In this document: in pieces, positions 12,887-25,100 of the stretch | How the letters are laid out: each line of letters begins with the position of its first letter | Position numbering within the stretch: the stretch's first letter is position 1 | Assembly (NCBI GenBank): GCA_026120035.1 | Contig: JALRME010000002.1 | Coordinates: 1,364,001 to 1,428,000, forward strand | DNA length: 64,000 nucleotides | Direction: 5' to 3' | From: Coleophoma eucalyptorum | Taxonomy: Eukaryota; Ascomycota; Leotiomycetes; Helotiales; Dermateaceae | Notes under the pieces: model-generated | Told to the model about the DNA's origin: nothing | Seen by the model: the letters and a program-made list of their open reading frames with translations, nothing else | The model's database searches: none | Translations under genes and position numbers: made by a program

Positions 12887-15800
12887 ATGACGAGTCTCAA
12901 GAGATCCTTAGCATCGGACCCGTATGCCTCGAATATTTCGAGCAAGGTGTACGTGAGATCAACCAAGAGTGGCAAAGTGCAAAAGATTGTGCGCGAGGTA
13001 TATCTTCGCCAAGACATACCATGTTCATCAAAGCTGTGCTCAGCATGTCTGAAGACAGCACCGCGCGATGCCAGTGGGATATGTAAGGTCAAAAGCCTGC
13101 CTATTTATACAATGCTAATTTTCTCACCAGTGCCTCCTTTTGTGCTCTCAGACACACCGGCAGGCACGACAACATTCCCCCAAGGGCACTACCTCATACC
13201 CGATACCAATGCTTTACTTAACGCAATGGACCTCTTCGAGCATAACTCAGCATTCTACGATGTTATAATCCTACAGACCGTGCTCGAGGAATTACGAAAT
13301 AGATCACTGCCATTATACAATCGCCTAATTGGGCTGACCAAGAGTGAAGAAAAGCGATTTTATGTATTCTTCAATGACTTTCGATTGGAAACGTATGTGA
13401 CTCGGGAGGTGGGAGAGTCTATAAATGATAGGAACGATAGGGCTGTCCGAAAGGCAGTTCACTGGTACAGTGAACATCTTACACAATCTGTCAAGACAGC
13501 GGGACAGCGCAAAATGATACCCGCTGTTGTGATGCTGAGTGACGACAAAGATAACCTAAGCAAGGCTAAATTGGACGGCATATCAGCAAGTTCGCTCGAG
13601 AAGTATGTCGCCGGTCTTGAGAATGCTGATCAATTGCTGGATATGATCAGTGTGGCCAAGGAGAATCGCGAAACGAAGGATGCAAACGCAAAAGCTGTTG
13701 AGAATCTCTACCAAGAATATTTTTCGGTCTCGAAGATGATGACGGGCGTGAAGAATGGTACATTACATCAGGGAATATTCAATGTGTCCCCGTATAACTA
13801 TCTCGAAGGATCAGTTCATGTTCCAGCATTCGACAAGTCTTTGCTCGTTCTTGGTAGAGAGAATATCAACAGATCTATTCAGGGCGATGTGGTCGTGATA
13901 GAGATTCTCCCCATGGACCAGTGGAAAGAACCATCCACGAAGATTATAGAGGAAGAGACTATGAACAAGAACGAAAATCCAGACGCAGAAGATGGCGAGC
14001 AGGTAGTCACTGAACGAGAGAGAAGAGCCCTCCAGGAAGAAGTTAAGAAGGTACACAGCAAAGGCACTGAGGGTCGTGCACAGCCCACTGCCCGAGTTGT
14101 TGGTGTTGTCAAACGAAACTGGAGGCAGTATGTTGGTCATATCGATGAATCGTCGGTCAGTCAAGCAGCCAAGCAAAGTCGAAAACAACAGATGGTCTTC
14201 CTAATTCCCATGGACAAGCGGATCCCAAAGATTCGTGTCAGGACTCGGCAAGCAGGAGAGATCATTGGCAAGCGAGTTTTAGTCACTATAGACTCTTGGG
14301 ATCGGGATTCCAGACACCCCGTTGGCCATTTTGTACGGTCCCTTGGTGAGCTGGAAACAAAAGGCGCCGAGACGGAAGCTCTGCTTCTTGAGTATGATGT
14401 ACAATATCGGCCCTTTCCAAAATCCGTTTTGGACTGTCTACCAAAAGAGGGCCATAATTGGATTGTTCCACCCAGTATGGAGGATCTAGGATGGGTAAAT
14501 CGAAAAGATCTTCGTGGACTACAGATTTGCAGCATAGACCCTATAGGATGCCAAGATATCGATGATGCCTTGCATGCGCGACCACTACCAAATGGAAACT
14601 TTGAAGTAGGCGTCCATATTGCAGATGTCTCGCACTTTGTTAAGCCTAATAATGCCATGGACGCAGAAGCTAGCATCCGAGGAACAACGGTCTACTTGGT
14701 TGACAAGCGAATCGACATGTTGCCCATGCTCTTGGGAACAGATCTATGTTCCTTGAAGCCATATGTCGAACGCTATGCCTTCTCAGCAATCTGGGAGATC
14801 ACGCCAGATGCAGAGATTGTCAACTCAGAATTCACGAAGTCTGTTATCAAGTCTAGGGAAGCATTCAGTTATCAAGATGCTCAGAAACGAGTAGATGACG
14901 CATCACAGCAAGATGAGCTTACTACAGCTATGCGAACACTGTTGATGCTGTCCAAGAAATTCAAGCAAAAGCGCATGGATGCGGGAGCACTTAGTCTTTC
15001 CTCACCAGAAGTTAGAGTTGAGACGGAATCGGAAACATCGGATCCCATCGACGTTAAGACCAAGGAGCATCTCGATACTATGTCTCTTGTTGAAGAGTTC
15101 ATGTTGCTCGCTAACTGTAGTGTTGCTGCTAAGATCTATGACGCTTTCCCACAAACTGCCATGCTCCGACGACACGGCGCTCCCCCAAAAACCAACTTCG
15201 AAGAGCTTGCCAACCAGCTGAAGGTAAAGCGTAATCTGGATTTGAAGACAGACTCTTCCAAAGCACTCGCGGACTCCCTCGATGCATGCGTGGATTCACA
15301 AGAGCCATTTTTTAACACACTCGTCCGTATCATGGCAACACGTTGCATGATGTCTGCTGAATATTTCTGCTCGGGAACACAAGCCTACCCAGAATTCAGA
15401 CATTATGGATTAGCATCAGAGATCTACACGCATTTCACCTCCCCAATTCGCCGATATGCGGATTTAGTAGCTCACAGACAACTGGCTGCCGCTATCGACT
15501 ATGAACAGCTGGACGCATCAGTACGCAGTAAAGGCAAGCTAGAGGCCGTATGCAAGAACATCAATGTGCGACACCGCAACGCACAGCAGGCAGGACGAGC
15601 ATCTATTGAATATTACGTTGGACAAGCACTCAAAGGCCGCATCGTCGAGGAAGAGGGCTTTGTCATGAAAGTCTTCTCCAACGGTTTCGTAGTCTTCGTC
15701 CCTCGCTTCGGTATTGAGAGCTTAATCCGCCTACGCGACCTTGCCGATACCGAACCTGAAAGTACCTTTGATGCTGAGAACTACATCCTCAAGACTAGTG

Positions 15801-15922
15801 GAAGCCGAGAAGTCGAGGTGGAGCTGTTCGAGAAAGTCGTCGTTCGAATCAGTGATGTCGTAGAGGAGGGAACAGGCAAGCGGAAGGTGAAGTTGGAGCT
15901 TATCAAGACAGGCAGTAAATAG
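12887..15922 (+). CDS. DIS3: Exosome catalytic subunit Dis3/Rrp44 (PIN endonuclease + RNB 3'-5' exoribonuclease)
   Basis: The ORF is open for 1011 codons. A 48-bp intron (13083-13130) is predicted to be removed, giving 995 residues. Order of parts: a short N-terminal CR3-like Cys segment (CSSKLCSACLKTAP), a PIN domain with acidic residues in YLIPDTNALL, VLEELR, NDRNDRAV and LSDDKDN, two cold-shock domains, the RNB domain and a C-terminal S1 domain (LKGRIVEEEGFVMKVFSNG). The RNB catalytic motif DPIGCQDIDDA (about residues 535-545) keeps all four aspartates. The HFTSPIRRYADLVAHRQL signature is also intact. Dis3 is the processive nuclease of the nuclear and cytoplasmic RNA exosome, acting in RNA decay, rRNA and snoRNA processing and surveillance. 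Both active sites look functional. The ATG at 12887 matches the usual N terminus (MTSLKRS). Confidence 0.96.
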   Translation: MTSLKRSLASDPYASNISSKVYVRSTKSGKVQKIVREVYLRQDIPCSSKLCSACLKTAPRDASGICKVKSLPIYTMLIFSPVPPFVLSDTPAGTTTFPQGHYLIPDTNALLNAMDLFEHNSAFYDVIILQTVLEELRNRSLPLYNRLIGLTKSEEKRFYVFFNDFRLETYVTREVGESINDRNDRAVRKAVHWYSEHLTQSVKTAGQRKMIPAVVMLSDDKDNLSKAKLDGISASSLEKYVAGLENADQLLDMISVAKENRETKDANAKAVENLYQEYFSVSKMMTGVKNGTLHQGIFNVSPYNYLEGSVHVPAFDKSLLVLGRENINRSIQGDVVVIEILPMDQWKEPSTKIIEEETMNKNENPDAEDGEQVVTERERRALQEEVKKVHSKGTEGRAQPTARVVGVVKRNWRQYVGHIDESSVSQAAKQSRKQQMVFLIPMDKRIPKIRVRTRQAGEIIGKRVLVTIDSWDRDSRHPVGHFVRSLGELETKGAETEALLLEYDVQYRPFPKSVLDCLPKEGHNWIVPPSMEDLGWVNRKDLRGLQICSIDPIGCQDIDDALHARPLPNGNFEVGVHIADVSHFVKPNNAMDAEASIRGTTVYLVDKRIDMLPMLLGTDLCSLKPYVERYAFSAIWEITPDAEIVNSEFTKSVIKSREAFSYQDAQKRVDDASQQDELTTAMRTLLMLSKKFKQKRMDAGALSLSSPEVRVETESETSDPIDVKTKEHLDTMSLVEEFMLLANCSVAAKIYDAFPQTAMLRRHGAPPKTNFEELANQLKVKRNLDLKTDSSKALADSLDACVDSQEPFFNTLVRIMATRCMMSAEYFCSGTQAYPEFRHYGLASEIYTHFTSPIRRYADLVAHRQLAAAIDYEQLDASVRSKGKLEAVCKNINVRHRNAQQAGRASIEYYVGQALKGRIVEEEGFVMKVFSNGFVVFVPRFGIESLIRLRDLADTEPESTFDAENYILKTSGSREVEVELFEKVVVRISDVVEEGTGKRKVKLELIKTGSK
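13083..13130 (+). other. Frame-preserving 48-bp intron in DIS3
   Basis: The interval starts GTAAGG, contains TGCTAAT as a branch-point candidate and ends CACCAG. It is exactly 16 codons long with no stop, so splicing or retention both keep the frame. Splicing gives a Gly-Ile-Leu-Pro-Pro junction just before the PIN motif. Retention would insert a hydrophobic peptide (KVKSLPIYTMLIFSPV). All three splice signals support a real intron. Confidence 0.8.
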
Positions 15923-17308
15923 ACCATGCAATCCTTCTTTATGTTACACCCGAGGGAAGACAAGGAGGACCTCAAGAAATTCATGTATGACTTAAGACGG
16001 GCAAACGTAAAAACAGACACATTAAAACCACAATAATGACGATCTCGATCCATTCGAAAGATTTAAAACTACTCTCTCTCTCACTCACTCACTCACTCAT
16101 CCACTACAAATTTCAATCCCTTTCTTATGCATAACCCCATACCTTATCTAGTAAATATCCCAGCTCCCAATTCAGCCCTGCACTATCAGAATTCCCATCC
16201 GCAAGATAAAATCCCACACAAGTCTGATTCCCACCTGACCTTTAGTAGCTTCAAACTGACTTGACTTTCGCTTTTTTTCACAGATAGAACACCAGCACTC
16301 GACGGACGTAAACCCAAATACCAGACTGCGGCCATACGACACCATAATATTCCTACTGTCCGCAAACCTCGGCAGTCTATTTCACTTTCTTAACGCCACA
16401 GTTAACAACGAAGAAAGTTTCAAGACATTTTCTGTGACGCTTTTCACGGGCCGTTTCTGTCAGTGGCACTAAACGGACTGGGGGCTTTCGGATAACAGTG
16501 GTAGCGTGCTCCAGGTGACGCGGGGGAAAGAGTTCGAGGCTCTAGAATTTCACAAGTAAGAGATGTAGTTGAAGTTTGTTAATACTCCGAAGAGGTGCCC
16601 CCAAGTGGACGCGTATCATTGGCTTGATAACCAGTCTTTTTGTCTCGCAAGGTGCCGCCAGAAATGCATGCTTGCAAACGTGCTACTGCAATATTCGACT
16701 ATCATATTATTGCACTCTAGCCCTTGATTATTAGTCGGCATTGATCTTGTAAGAGTCGAAAATTCTGGGCAAACTTGGCAGAACTTCTGCTGAACGGGCA
16801 AAAGCCCAGAAGCCGCAAAAGCATGAACCAAACTGAGTCCAAGGTCCTTCGTGTGGTTCAACCTGGAGATATGTTAGAGCTAAGGCAAAGCATCATGGCT
16901 TATCCTTTGACTTTTATAATACCTCTGGACGAGCCAGGAAGATTAACTAATACAAATTTGGAATTGATTCAGGAAGAATGCTCGAGAAGGCGATCCATAA
17001 GTGACAAAAAGTGTGAATTTGGTAGACCAGTCGTGCACCTCAGGACTGGTACGAGAAAAGCTCGACTATTTCTCTATCTTCCAAAAATATATACATTTTT
17101 CGCCTTTCAGGGATGCGATCCTCTAAGCAATTGAGGCCCGTTTGGGTATCATAAAATAGTGCTTGTCAATGGCAATCTTTTGTTTTGTTGATATCAACTG
17201 TACCATGCGGCCTCAAAAATGCTATACCAACCTAGCCCATGCAAAAACCAAGTATATGCGCCATATCTCAGATGCACCCATCCCAGAATTATTTGCGAGT
17301 TTGTATAC
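15923..17308. other. Intergenic region between convergent DIS3 and P5CDH genes
   Basis: This holds 3' flanks, with a CT-rich (TCAC)n-type tract around 16073-16100. A plus-strand frame (16775-17134, 119 codons) carries no recognisable domain and is not called. Confidence 0.5.
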
Positions 17309-19170
17309 TTAGACCTCATTACTAGGATATTCCACCTTGGTTGTAGTGCTGAACTCCTCCTTGATACTTCTTACACTAACAAATTTGGTGATGATGTTCA
17401 AGCTACCAGCCTTGTCGTTGGTGCCACTAGCTCTGGCTCCACCAAATGGCTGCTGACCCACCACAGCTCCAGTGCTCTTGCAGTTGATGTAGAAGTTTCC
17501 TGCTGAGTTGCGGAGAGCTTCCTCAGCGTAGCGGATAGCGGTGCGATCTTGTGCAAAGATTGATCCAGTCAGTCCATATTCGGAAGTTGTGTCGACGAGC
17601 TCGCAGACCTTTGCGAAGGATTCAAGTGGCGCAGCGTCATCGTAGACGTAGATCGTGAGTATTGGGCCGAATAGTTCGGTTGTGAGGAGTTTGTGTTTGG
17701 GGTTTGTGGTCTGGTAGATAGTTGGATGGATGAAGTAGCCCTTTGAGGAGTCGTGCTTGCCTCCTACAAGTAATTCAAGGTCTTTGTCGTCTTTAGCCTC
17801 GTCAATGACACCAGATAGCTTCTTGAATGATGCAGCGTGAATGACTGGGCCGATGAAGTTGCCGTAATCTGTTGGAGGGCCCATCTTTAGAGCTGCAGTC
17901 TCTTTGACAACAATATCCTTGAACTGGGGCCAGAGAGACTTTGGAACGTAGACTCTGGAAGTAGCACTACACTTCTGTCCTTGGTATTCAAAGGCTCCAC
18001 GAACAGTCTGTATAGCGGCATTCTGGACATCGGCCGAAGCATGGATCAGATGGAAGTTCTTGCCTCCAGTCTCACCTACAATACGTGGATAACTTGCATA
18101 TGTGCCGTTAGCAACACCATTGGAGATTTGGCCGTATAGCTTGCGGAATACTTCAGTGCTACCAGTGTAGTGAAGTGCTGCGAATTTCTTGTGGGCCAAG
18201 GCAACTTTGGTAACCTCCTCTGGATTACCAGGAACAAATTGAATGACGTTCTTGGGCAAGCCTGCCTCAAGGAGAATGTTGTAAAGTAACCAATTTGAGG
18301 CAATTGACGAGTCGGAAGGCTTCCAAACAACTACATTACCCATCAGCGCTGGAGCACCAGGTAAGTTGGCAGCAATGGCAGTGAAGTTGAAGGGAGAGAT
18401 AGCATAAACGAAACCCTCCAGGGCACGGTACTCGGTACGGTTCCATACGCCAGGTGAGTTATGTTGTGGTTGTTGTGCATAAAGCTCTTCGGCATACTGA
18501 ACTGTGAATCTCAGGAAATCAACCAATTCCGCGGCGGAATCAATTTCCGCTTGCCATGCGTTCTTGCCCTGACCGAGCATTGTTGCTGCCATAATATCAT
18601 ATCTGTATTTTCCAGCAATCAAATCTGCAGCCTTTAGAAACACCGCAGCTCTGTCTGCGAATGGGAGAGCTTCCCATGCTGGCTTCGCTGCGAGGGCAGC
18701 ATCAATAGCTGCGGAGACGTCGGATGGCGATGCATTGGAGTAAGAAGCGATGGTGGAGGCATGATCTGAGGGGTTGTGTTGTGTGGTGATAGTGGATGTT
18801 TTGATCTGTAGTAATGATTAAAGCTATCCTAATAGCTAGATGTAAGGATATTTCGCACCTCCTTGCCTCCTACAACAATTGGTACATCTAGCGGGGTCTT
18901 CTTTTGCAAGCTCTCAAGTGCTGCTGTTAAGCCAGCACGCTGTGCGGAACCCTTGACATAATGATGCTAAGAGGTAAGGTGTCAGTACCAGAAAAACTAA
19001 AATCTGAAGCTCATGCACAGCCAACTCACATTCGGCTCATTGACTACTTTTGGGATCTTGAACGACGCAAACGTGGACAGGTTCTTCGAGCTGCGGGGTA
19101 TTTTGGTGGAGGAGAATTGCGAGCATCGGCTGAGTGAGCAAGGTAAGTTTTTCAGGCCTTTAGTCGCCAT
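17309..19170 (-). CDS. PUT2: Delta-1-pyrroline-5-carboxylate dehydrogenase, mitochondrial (ALDH4 family)
   Basis: Three exons on the minus strand: 19170-19030, 18966-18859 and 18805-17309, giving 581 residues. The enzyme oxidises glutamate semialdehyde/P5C to glutamate with NAD+, the second step of proline use; Put2 and Aspergillus PrnC are the relatives. The first exon encodes a Ser/Lys/Arg-rich presequence (MATKGLKNLPCSLSRCSQ) consistent with mitochondrial import. ALDH motifs are intact: SPFNFTAIAANLPGAPALMG, the GETGGKN loop with the general-base Glu at about 328, and GQKCSATSRVYVP with the nucleophilic Cys at about 362. Length is normal for fungal P5CDH. Introns start GTGAG and GTGCG and both are phase 0. 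No proline oxidase, permease or prn regulator lies next to it, so an Aspergillus-style prn cluster is absent in this window. Confidence 0.95.
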
Positions 19171-20258
19171 GGTGAGATCTGAAAAGGAGACGTCTCAAGA
19201 AAGGTGAAAAAAGAAGTGCACACGCAAAAGAAGGTGAAGCAGCAGCAGAATTCACCGGTAGTGCGTAGCTGTCCGGTTTATGTATCTGGCAGGAATGGAG
19301 CAGAAAGGTATCGGAATCCGATAGTGAATGTCGATAAGCTACCCGAGTGGAGATTTGCTGGTGGTTGGACACGGCTCAGTGCTGTTATGGCTGCCAGTAT
19401 CTGTCCGGAACTCCACACTGGCTGCGATGGCTGGGGTGTACCTGCTGCGGAGGCGCGAACTGACGGGATGCGATGCCATCGTCGCGGCTTCGCTTTCCGT
19501 CGTCTTCCATCAAGTCACTTGCTTCAACTTGATAGACAATTGCAATTCTCATAACTAATACATTCGTGATGTGTGAAGCTTCGCTCTGCTCATCTTGGTG
19601 CGCCCAACCCATTATTTGGCAACGCGCGAAGAAACTAGCATGTCACATTAAGATTGAAGACGCTGGTTTTGGACGTTGGAAATGCATACGTTATGACACC
19701 TTTCTATTCCGAAGGCAGAAACTGTTCATACTGATACATTCGGCCTGCATTTCCTACCAGGACCGACGACATAAATTGGAGGATATGCTAGCCGCCTCAA
19801 AGAATGGCCCACGACCGTATTTCCGTCCTTCCTTCCATCCCTTTCCTCCCTCCTGATGCGCCATTTGCTTGATTTAAAACGAGTGCCTTCCAGCCCTCGG
19901 ACGACAACAAACGGAAGAAATTTCTTCTCGTGGTTCTGTTCTTTCTTTTTGGGTATATATCTCTCTCTCCCTCTTGCCTAACAAACGTTCAACATTAAAC
20001 AAGACTCGACACTTTTTAGCAGTGTCATTATTACATTAAGCGAATGGTGCTGCGACGTTCTCTGCTGCTCATCGAGGACGGTAGTATACAAGGAAATCGC
20101 TGAAGTACGCTTGACAACAATAGACCGAAAATGGTGATAATAATACAGTTGATCTCAGAGCACCAGATCATAAACTTTTGGCTCGACACTCGACTTGGAA
20201 CTCGATGGTAAGCGAAAGTAGGTATCGATGCATAGCGTGGAGATCATTGTGAAGACGT
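19171..20258. other. Intergenic region between P5CDH and the homeobox gene
   Basis: This contains the P5CDH promoter (adjacent to 19170) and the 3' flank of the homeobox gene. Open frames at 19204-19856 are short, overlapping and without domains. A CT-rich tract lies near 19960-19978. Confidence 0.5.
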
Positions 20259-22183
20259 TCACTTCTCGGTGAAATCTGCAGGGGTGCTGTTCGAGAACTG
20301 GAACGTCTTCTGCTTCTGACTTGGCGATGATCCGGGTACAAATCCAGTAGCGCATTGCTGAAGAGAATCAGGAAAGGTGTACTCAGCATTTGCAGAAGAA
20401 CCAAGCGTATACTGAGGAGAGTCGTTCGGGAACATGAGGTTTTGGTTGAATTCGCCGAATGCGGGAGTCACGGGCTGGCTTGCGGATAAATACGCGGGTG
20501 TCTGCATGTCCATGTGAAATTGAGTTGGAAACTCATCGTTGGCTGGTGTGAAAAGAGGCTCGTCGTTAATGTTGTACTTCCACTCATTGCTAGGCATAAA
20601 CCACATGTTCGGAGCAGGAGTATCTGGTGGTGAGGTTAAATTGACGTCACCATCACTTTGGAGAAGATCTTGACCAGAGCCGTTGAACATGTAGTTCATG
20701 TGGCTCTCAGGTGACGACGAAGATCCATTAGTACTACTTCTCACAGTCATCTCCAATGGTGACATCGGAGTAGGTGGAGCCAAACTACTGTTCAAAGAGG
20801 ATCCAGCCGTCAGAGATAAAGGCTGTTGCGTTGTGTGATAATTCCGCTCCATAACATCAGTCAAGAACTTCGCGTCGATTGGCGAGCGTTGTGCCGAGCG
20901 GATGCCTGACTTGTAAATGCGTCCTGACATGACTGCGTTGTTGCCACCGGCAGAAGCAATGCGACGCATTGGACTAGAACTGGGACTCGCCAATGGTCGT
21001 CGGAAACTTTCAGCTTGAGATACAGTTCGTGGTCCTAATTGCGGGCGGCTGCGGATAGTGTCCATTCCTAATGCAGCCGGCCTGTGCTGAACCTTCTTTC
21101 TTCGAGCCGCAATATCCATTGGCGGAGGAGGTGACCTGAAAGACCCCGATGCTGGTGGCGACAATGAATTATCATTGGAGTGTGCATCGTCGGCCAGAGT
21201 CGACCCCGAGGAGTCTTCTGGAGTTTGGCCACTGGCGAGAGAAAGTAATTGTGATGGGAAGGCGGTCATCATCTGGGGCGACATAGTAGGAGGCTCCGAG
21301 GCCATAGGGAAGCCAGTGAACATTGTTGGGGTATCATTCATGACTGGTGAGGGTGAAAAGCTGTCTACAGAATGTGGTGTTTCGTATGGCAGGAGGGAAG
21401 GTGCATCGCCATATAAAGCATTTTCGAAGCGAGGAACAGAATTAGCAGCAGGGAATCGGGCTCGATCAACACTCGGTCCACTATGGATCACCAGAGGGCC
21501 ACCAAAATGTGGGAGGCTGTCGTTCTGCCTGATGAAGCCTTCATGAAACTCTTGTTGTGAAATAGCTTGGGCAGCAGCCATGGTTCGTTCAAGTGACTCT
21601 AAGCTGGCTTCAGTGGGGTCACTGTACCTTGGATTGTAGGGTGCTGTCGCAGGAGGCGGTCCGGATATTAGGGAATATGACTGTTGGGGAGCGGAAACCA
21701 CACTGCCTTCGTCGTACATAGCACCGGGGTTGAAAAAGTCCGACGAGTCGTCGTCCGTGTATCCCATAGCCTCCCGCTGTCCAGCTTCATAGGCTTCTTG
21801 CTTCTTCTCTTGCTTACGCTTAGCACGTCGGTTTTGAAACCAATTCTACATCAGTCAGCTCATATTCAAGTGCACAGGAAATGGCGTGAGGCAATGCTTA
21901 CATTGATCCGAGAAAGATCCACGCTCATCTGTTCGGCAAACTGCTTCTTTGTATTCGTTGTAGGCTTTGGGTTCTTCTGAAACTCTCGCTCTAGGAGTTC
22001 GACTTCGTCCTTTCCAAGGCGTGGTTTGGTCTCGGTCTTTTGTTGAACTGGCATGGCGATCATGGGAGAATGGTTGTCGTAATGTCGGTCGAAAGCAAGT
22101 GGATGTGAAGGAAGATGCTGGAGAGTCTGATGGTGGGAATAATGCTGCTCATATTGAGGTATTTGATGGAAGTGATGATCCAT
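20259..22183 (-). CDS. Homeobox transcription factor
   Basis: Two exons on the minus strand, 22183-21902 and 21845-20259, giving 622 residues. The homeodomain (about residues 53-111) spans the intron. Helix 1/2 residues are KDEVELLEREFQKNPKPTT and KKQFAEQMSVDLSRIN. The recognition helix, NWFQNRRAKRKQEKK, is encoded at the start of exon 2 and holds the invariant W-F-x-N-x-R. The N terminus is His/Gln-rich. The long C-terminal part is Ser/Pro-rich and disordered, as is common for activator regions. The homeodomain resembles the fungal Htf1/MoHox2 and Phx1 group, which includes regulators of conidiation and stationary-phase survival; that subgroup assignment is from memory and tentative. The gene-poor 7.9 kb upstream suggests complex regulation. 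Confidence 0.88.
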
Positions 22184-25100
22184 GATTATTTATTGGCCTT
22201 CACGGAGCCAGGTCTGGTAACAAGTGCTGATTCGGCTGGTCGAGGTACCGGTAAGCTTTAATAGATTCCCAAAGAGTCCCGGGTTCCAGAACACGAAAAT
22301 CCAAATTCAGATAATTGAGTGACGTTAGACAGCGGACATATGGATGCAATATGACTGTAAGTGAATGCTTGTTTTCCGATTCGTTTCGACTTGTTGATGT
22401 CCGATGTTTGGAGCGAGCGAGGACGAACGAGTGTAAATGGGAGGAAAGGCAAAGCAATTGCACGTGTGGGGTGATCGAGAGATAAACTAAGGAAAGGAGC
22501 GACAGTGACTTGAAGAGCGAATGTTGAGTCGAAAGAGAGTAAGTAGTTGGAAGAAGGATCGGACGCTTGAGAAAAGAGGACGAAGTAGATGGCGCGTCGT
22601 TGCCGTTATAGAGCTGGAGGATTCGGGTCCGACCGCAATTAATAGCGAGGGCAAATTAGACGATCAGAGCACCGGTGCGGTACGATAGTATGACCTCAGA
22701 ATATCAAGGCGCAAGGAAGACTGAACGAAGGGATGAAGAGGGCTGCTTCAAGATAATTAAGAGTTAGAAGGGAGCACGAGAGGGATGGGGGAAGTGGAGT
22801 TGTTGGAAAAGAAGGGTCGCTCACCTTGACGCTTGGTTTTTGGCTGCAGATCCGGGCTGTGGCTCTCCAAAGAGGACGAACCTGGGCGCACAACACACAC
22901 AGGGTTTGTGCCAGGAACTGCCAGCGAATAAGAGCTGACAAGTGATGGGTAGCTTGGGTTGTCTACAACAGGAGAGCAACGAGTGCACTTTAATTATAGA
23001 TTATTATGAGACGAACTGCAAGAAATGCAAAGCGGATGACGATGTGACTGAGACTGGGGGACAGATAGGACAAGAAAAAGGGGATGAGAGGGGAGCGCCG
23101 GCCAAAGAGTATATAATCAAAATAAGCGCAGGAAAGAGCAGTGAGAGATCTCAAATCTGCTGGAAAACCCCTCGCCGTTCTTGTCGAGGACCAGAATCCG
23201 ACCTGTGCTGATGTGGCTTGGCCCGCGGTTCTGTGGTTTCTTGGGTGATTCTGGGACACAATTTCAGCGTGCTGCGCGTGCTCGACCCCTGCTCCATCGG
23301 TGGGACGCTTTTACAAAAACAAAAAGCAGCAAGGCCTAGGAAGCACAACGACAGGGCATCCGTGGGCCTTTCGGACGATGCCCATGCCTTGGTTCGCCTT
23401 CCCTGTCATGTCACTTCCATCCCCGGCGAGCCAGCAGCAAGAGCAGACGAAGCAACCAATGATGCTGCCCTGGCTATGACCACTTGCATCTCATCTCATC
23501 TACATCGCTCTCTGCCTGTTTAGGGCCACCTGGGCTCGAGTGCTTGGTGTTGGAGCTGGTGTTGAGACCAGACGAGCGACTACGCTCCTCCCGGCGCATG
23601 CAGTCCCCCTCGGTCGTCCGGTGTGTCTCTGGACTCAAGGAGGCGCTCGCTACGAGAGATTCGCTCACAAAACGACGAGACTACGGTTGGGTGCATCGCG
23701 GCGGCCGAGCACCAAACTCAGGTACAGCAGGGGTCCCGTTTCCAAGCCTTCATCATTTTCAGCCAGCTCGGCTTGCCTTTCAGCCAAAAGCAGCCCGTAC
23801 TTTTCCTTTTCGAGCCCCTCTTCGACTGTTTGGACGAGTGGGAGCTGCGGTGGCACCAGGTCCGCACAGAGGCCTTCTTCCTTCATGCAGGTGCCTTCGC
23901 GCTGGCTCCCCAAAACTCAGAGAGCAATGCTCAATCCACCGTGCGGTTCAGCAGCAACTCGCCTCCATCTGATGTCCGGTACCACTGCCACACAGCGCAT
24001 AGCTCGACATCTTCACTGGCCGCTCAAGCGTCATTTTACTACTCACGATTGTATTTCCGGTCTGTCATCTACGAGCTGCAGGTGTGTAAGGATTTATGTA
24101 AAGCAGCATCAGGCAGCCAAAGACTGGTTGGATGAGAACTCGCAGACAACTCGCCTTTCTTCCCCGCCGTATCTGACACATTAGTTCTCGGGACTTAAGG
24201 TTGAACGCGAGGAGAGACGAAGGGGAGGGAAGGCTGCTGAACAAGCAGAGTGCAGATGCGATGGAGTTTGTGTCTGTTTGTGAGGGTGTTGTGGACGGGA
24301 CATCTAATTTTAAAACTTGCGCCCTGGCTTGCAGCTCTGCATAAAAACAAATGCAGCAGTCCTTGGAAAAGGCACAGGAACTGGGAGCTTTTCCATCAAT
24401 GATAACTGCACAACGCCAGAGCGGCTCTCCTCATGGTAGGTCAGACCTAACGCACTGCTACGTTGTACATCCTGCCCTCGTCTTCCCAGATTGCCTGGGG
24501 ATCGTGGATGTGATGTGATGGGTGAGATGTGCGAGCCAGTGGTCGGAAGCAGGTAGAGCTGGACACCGGCAAGTTTGGGCGGAGGAGGACATGTGGTGGG
24601 GTAGGGAGGGAGGGCTAGTATCGGCGACTTGGTTAGTGTGTATATCCCGGTCGCCCAAGTGGTCTGTCGTTAATTCACGAGATAAGCTTGTCGCTTTTCC
24701 ATCGGGTATAGCGTACGAAGAGAAGTGCTTTCAACCTATGCCTCGCACTCTCTCTCGTGAGAAGGATGGGAAGATGCAGCCGGAAGATCCCTTTACCCTT
24801 TCTCCGGACGCTACGATGACTTTGGATGCGTCCGATGCAGAGTGTTCGCGGAGCTTCATGTACCTGCTAGGGCAGACGGCAAGTGATCATCCCGCGTCCA
24901 GACTCCAGACCCGTGTGAGTCGCGAATCGGGCAAGGCAGTTGAGTTTGCAGAGTCTTCTGGGCCCGGTGGTCAACAAATAACAGCTGAGAATTCCCTTTT
25001 GAGTCTGCTGCTTGTCCAAACTCTTCTGGCGATGTACGAATGAGCTGCTGTGAGTACAGCTCATCCTCGTCGTAGAATGCAGCGCAGTGCGGAGAGGTGG

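Noticed and set aside
14161..14676. 171-codon minus-strand frame inside DIS3
   Set aside because: It is antisense to conserved Dis3 coding sequence and has no domain.
23484..24184. Three overlapping plus-strand frames of 162, 170 and 214 codons
   Set aside because: All three frames are open over the same stretch, as expected by chance in GC-rich non-coding DNA. None has a recognisable motif.
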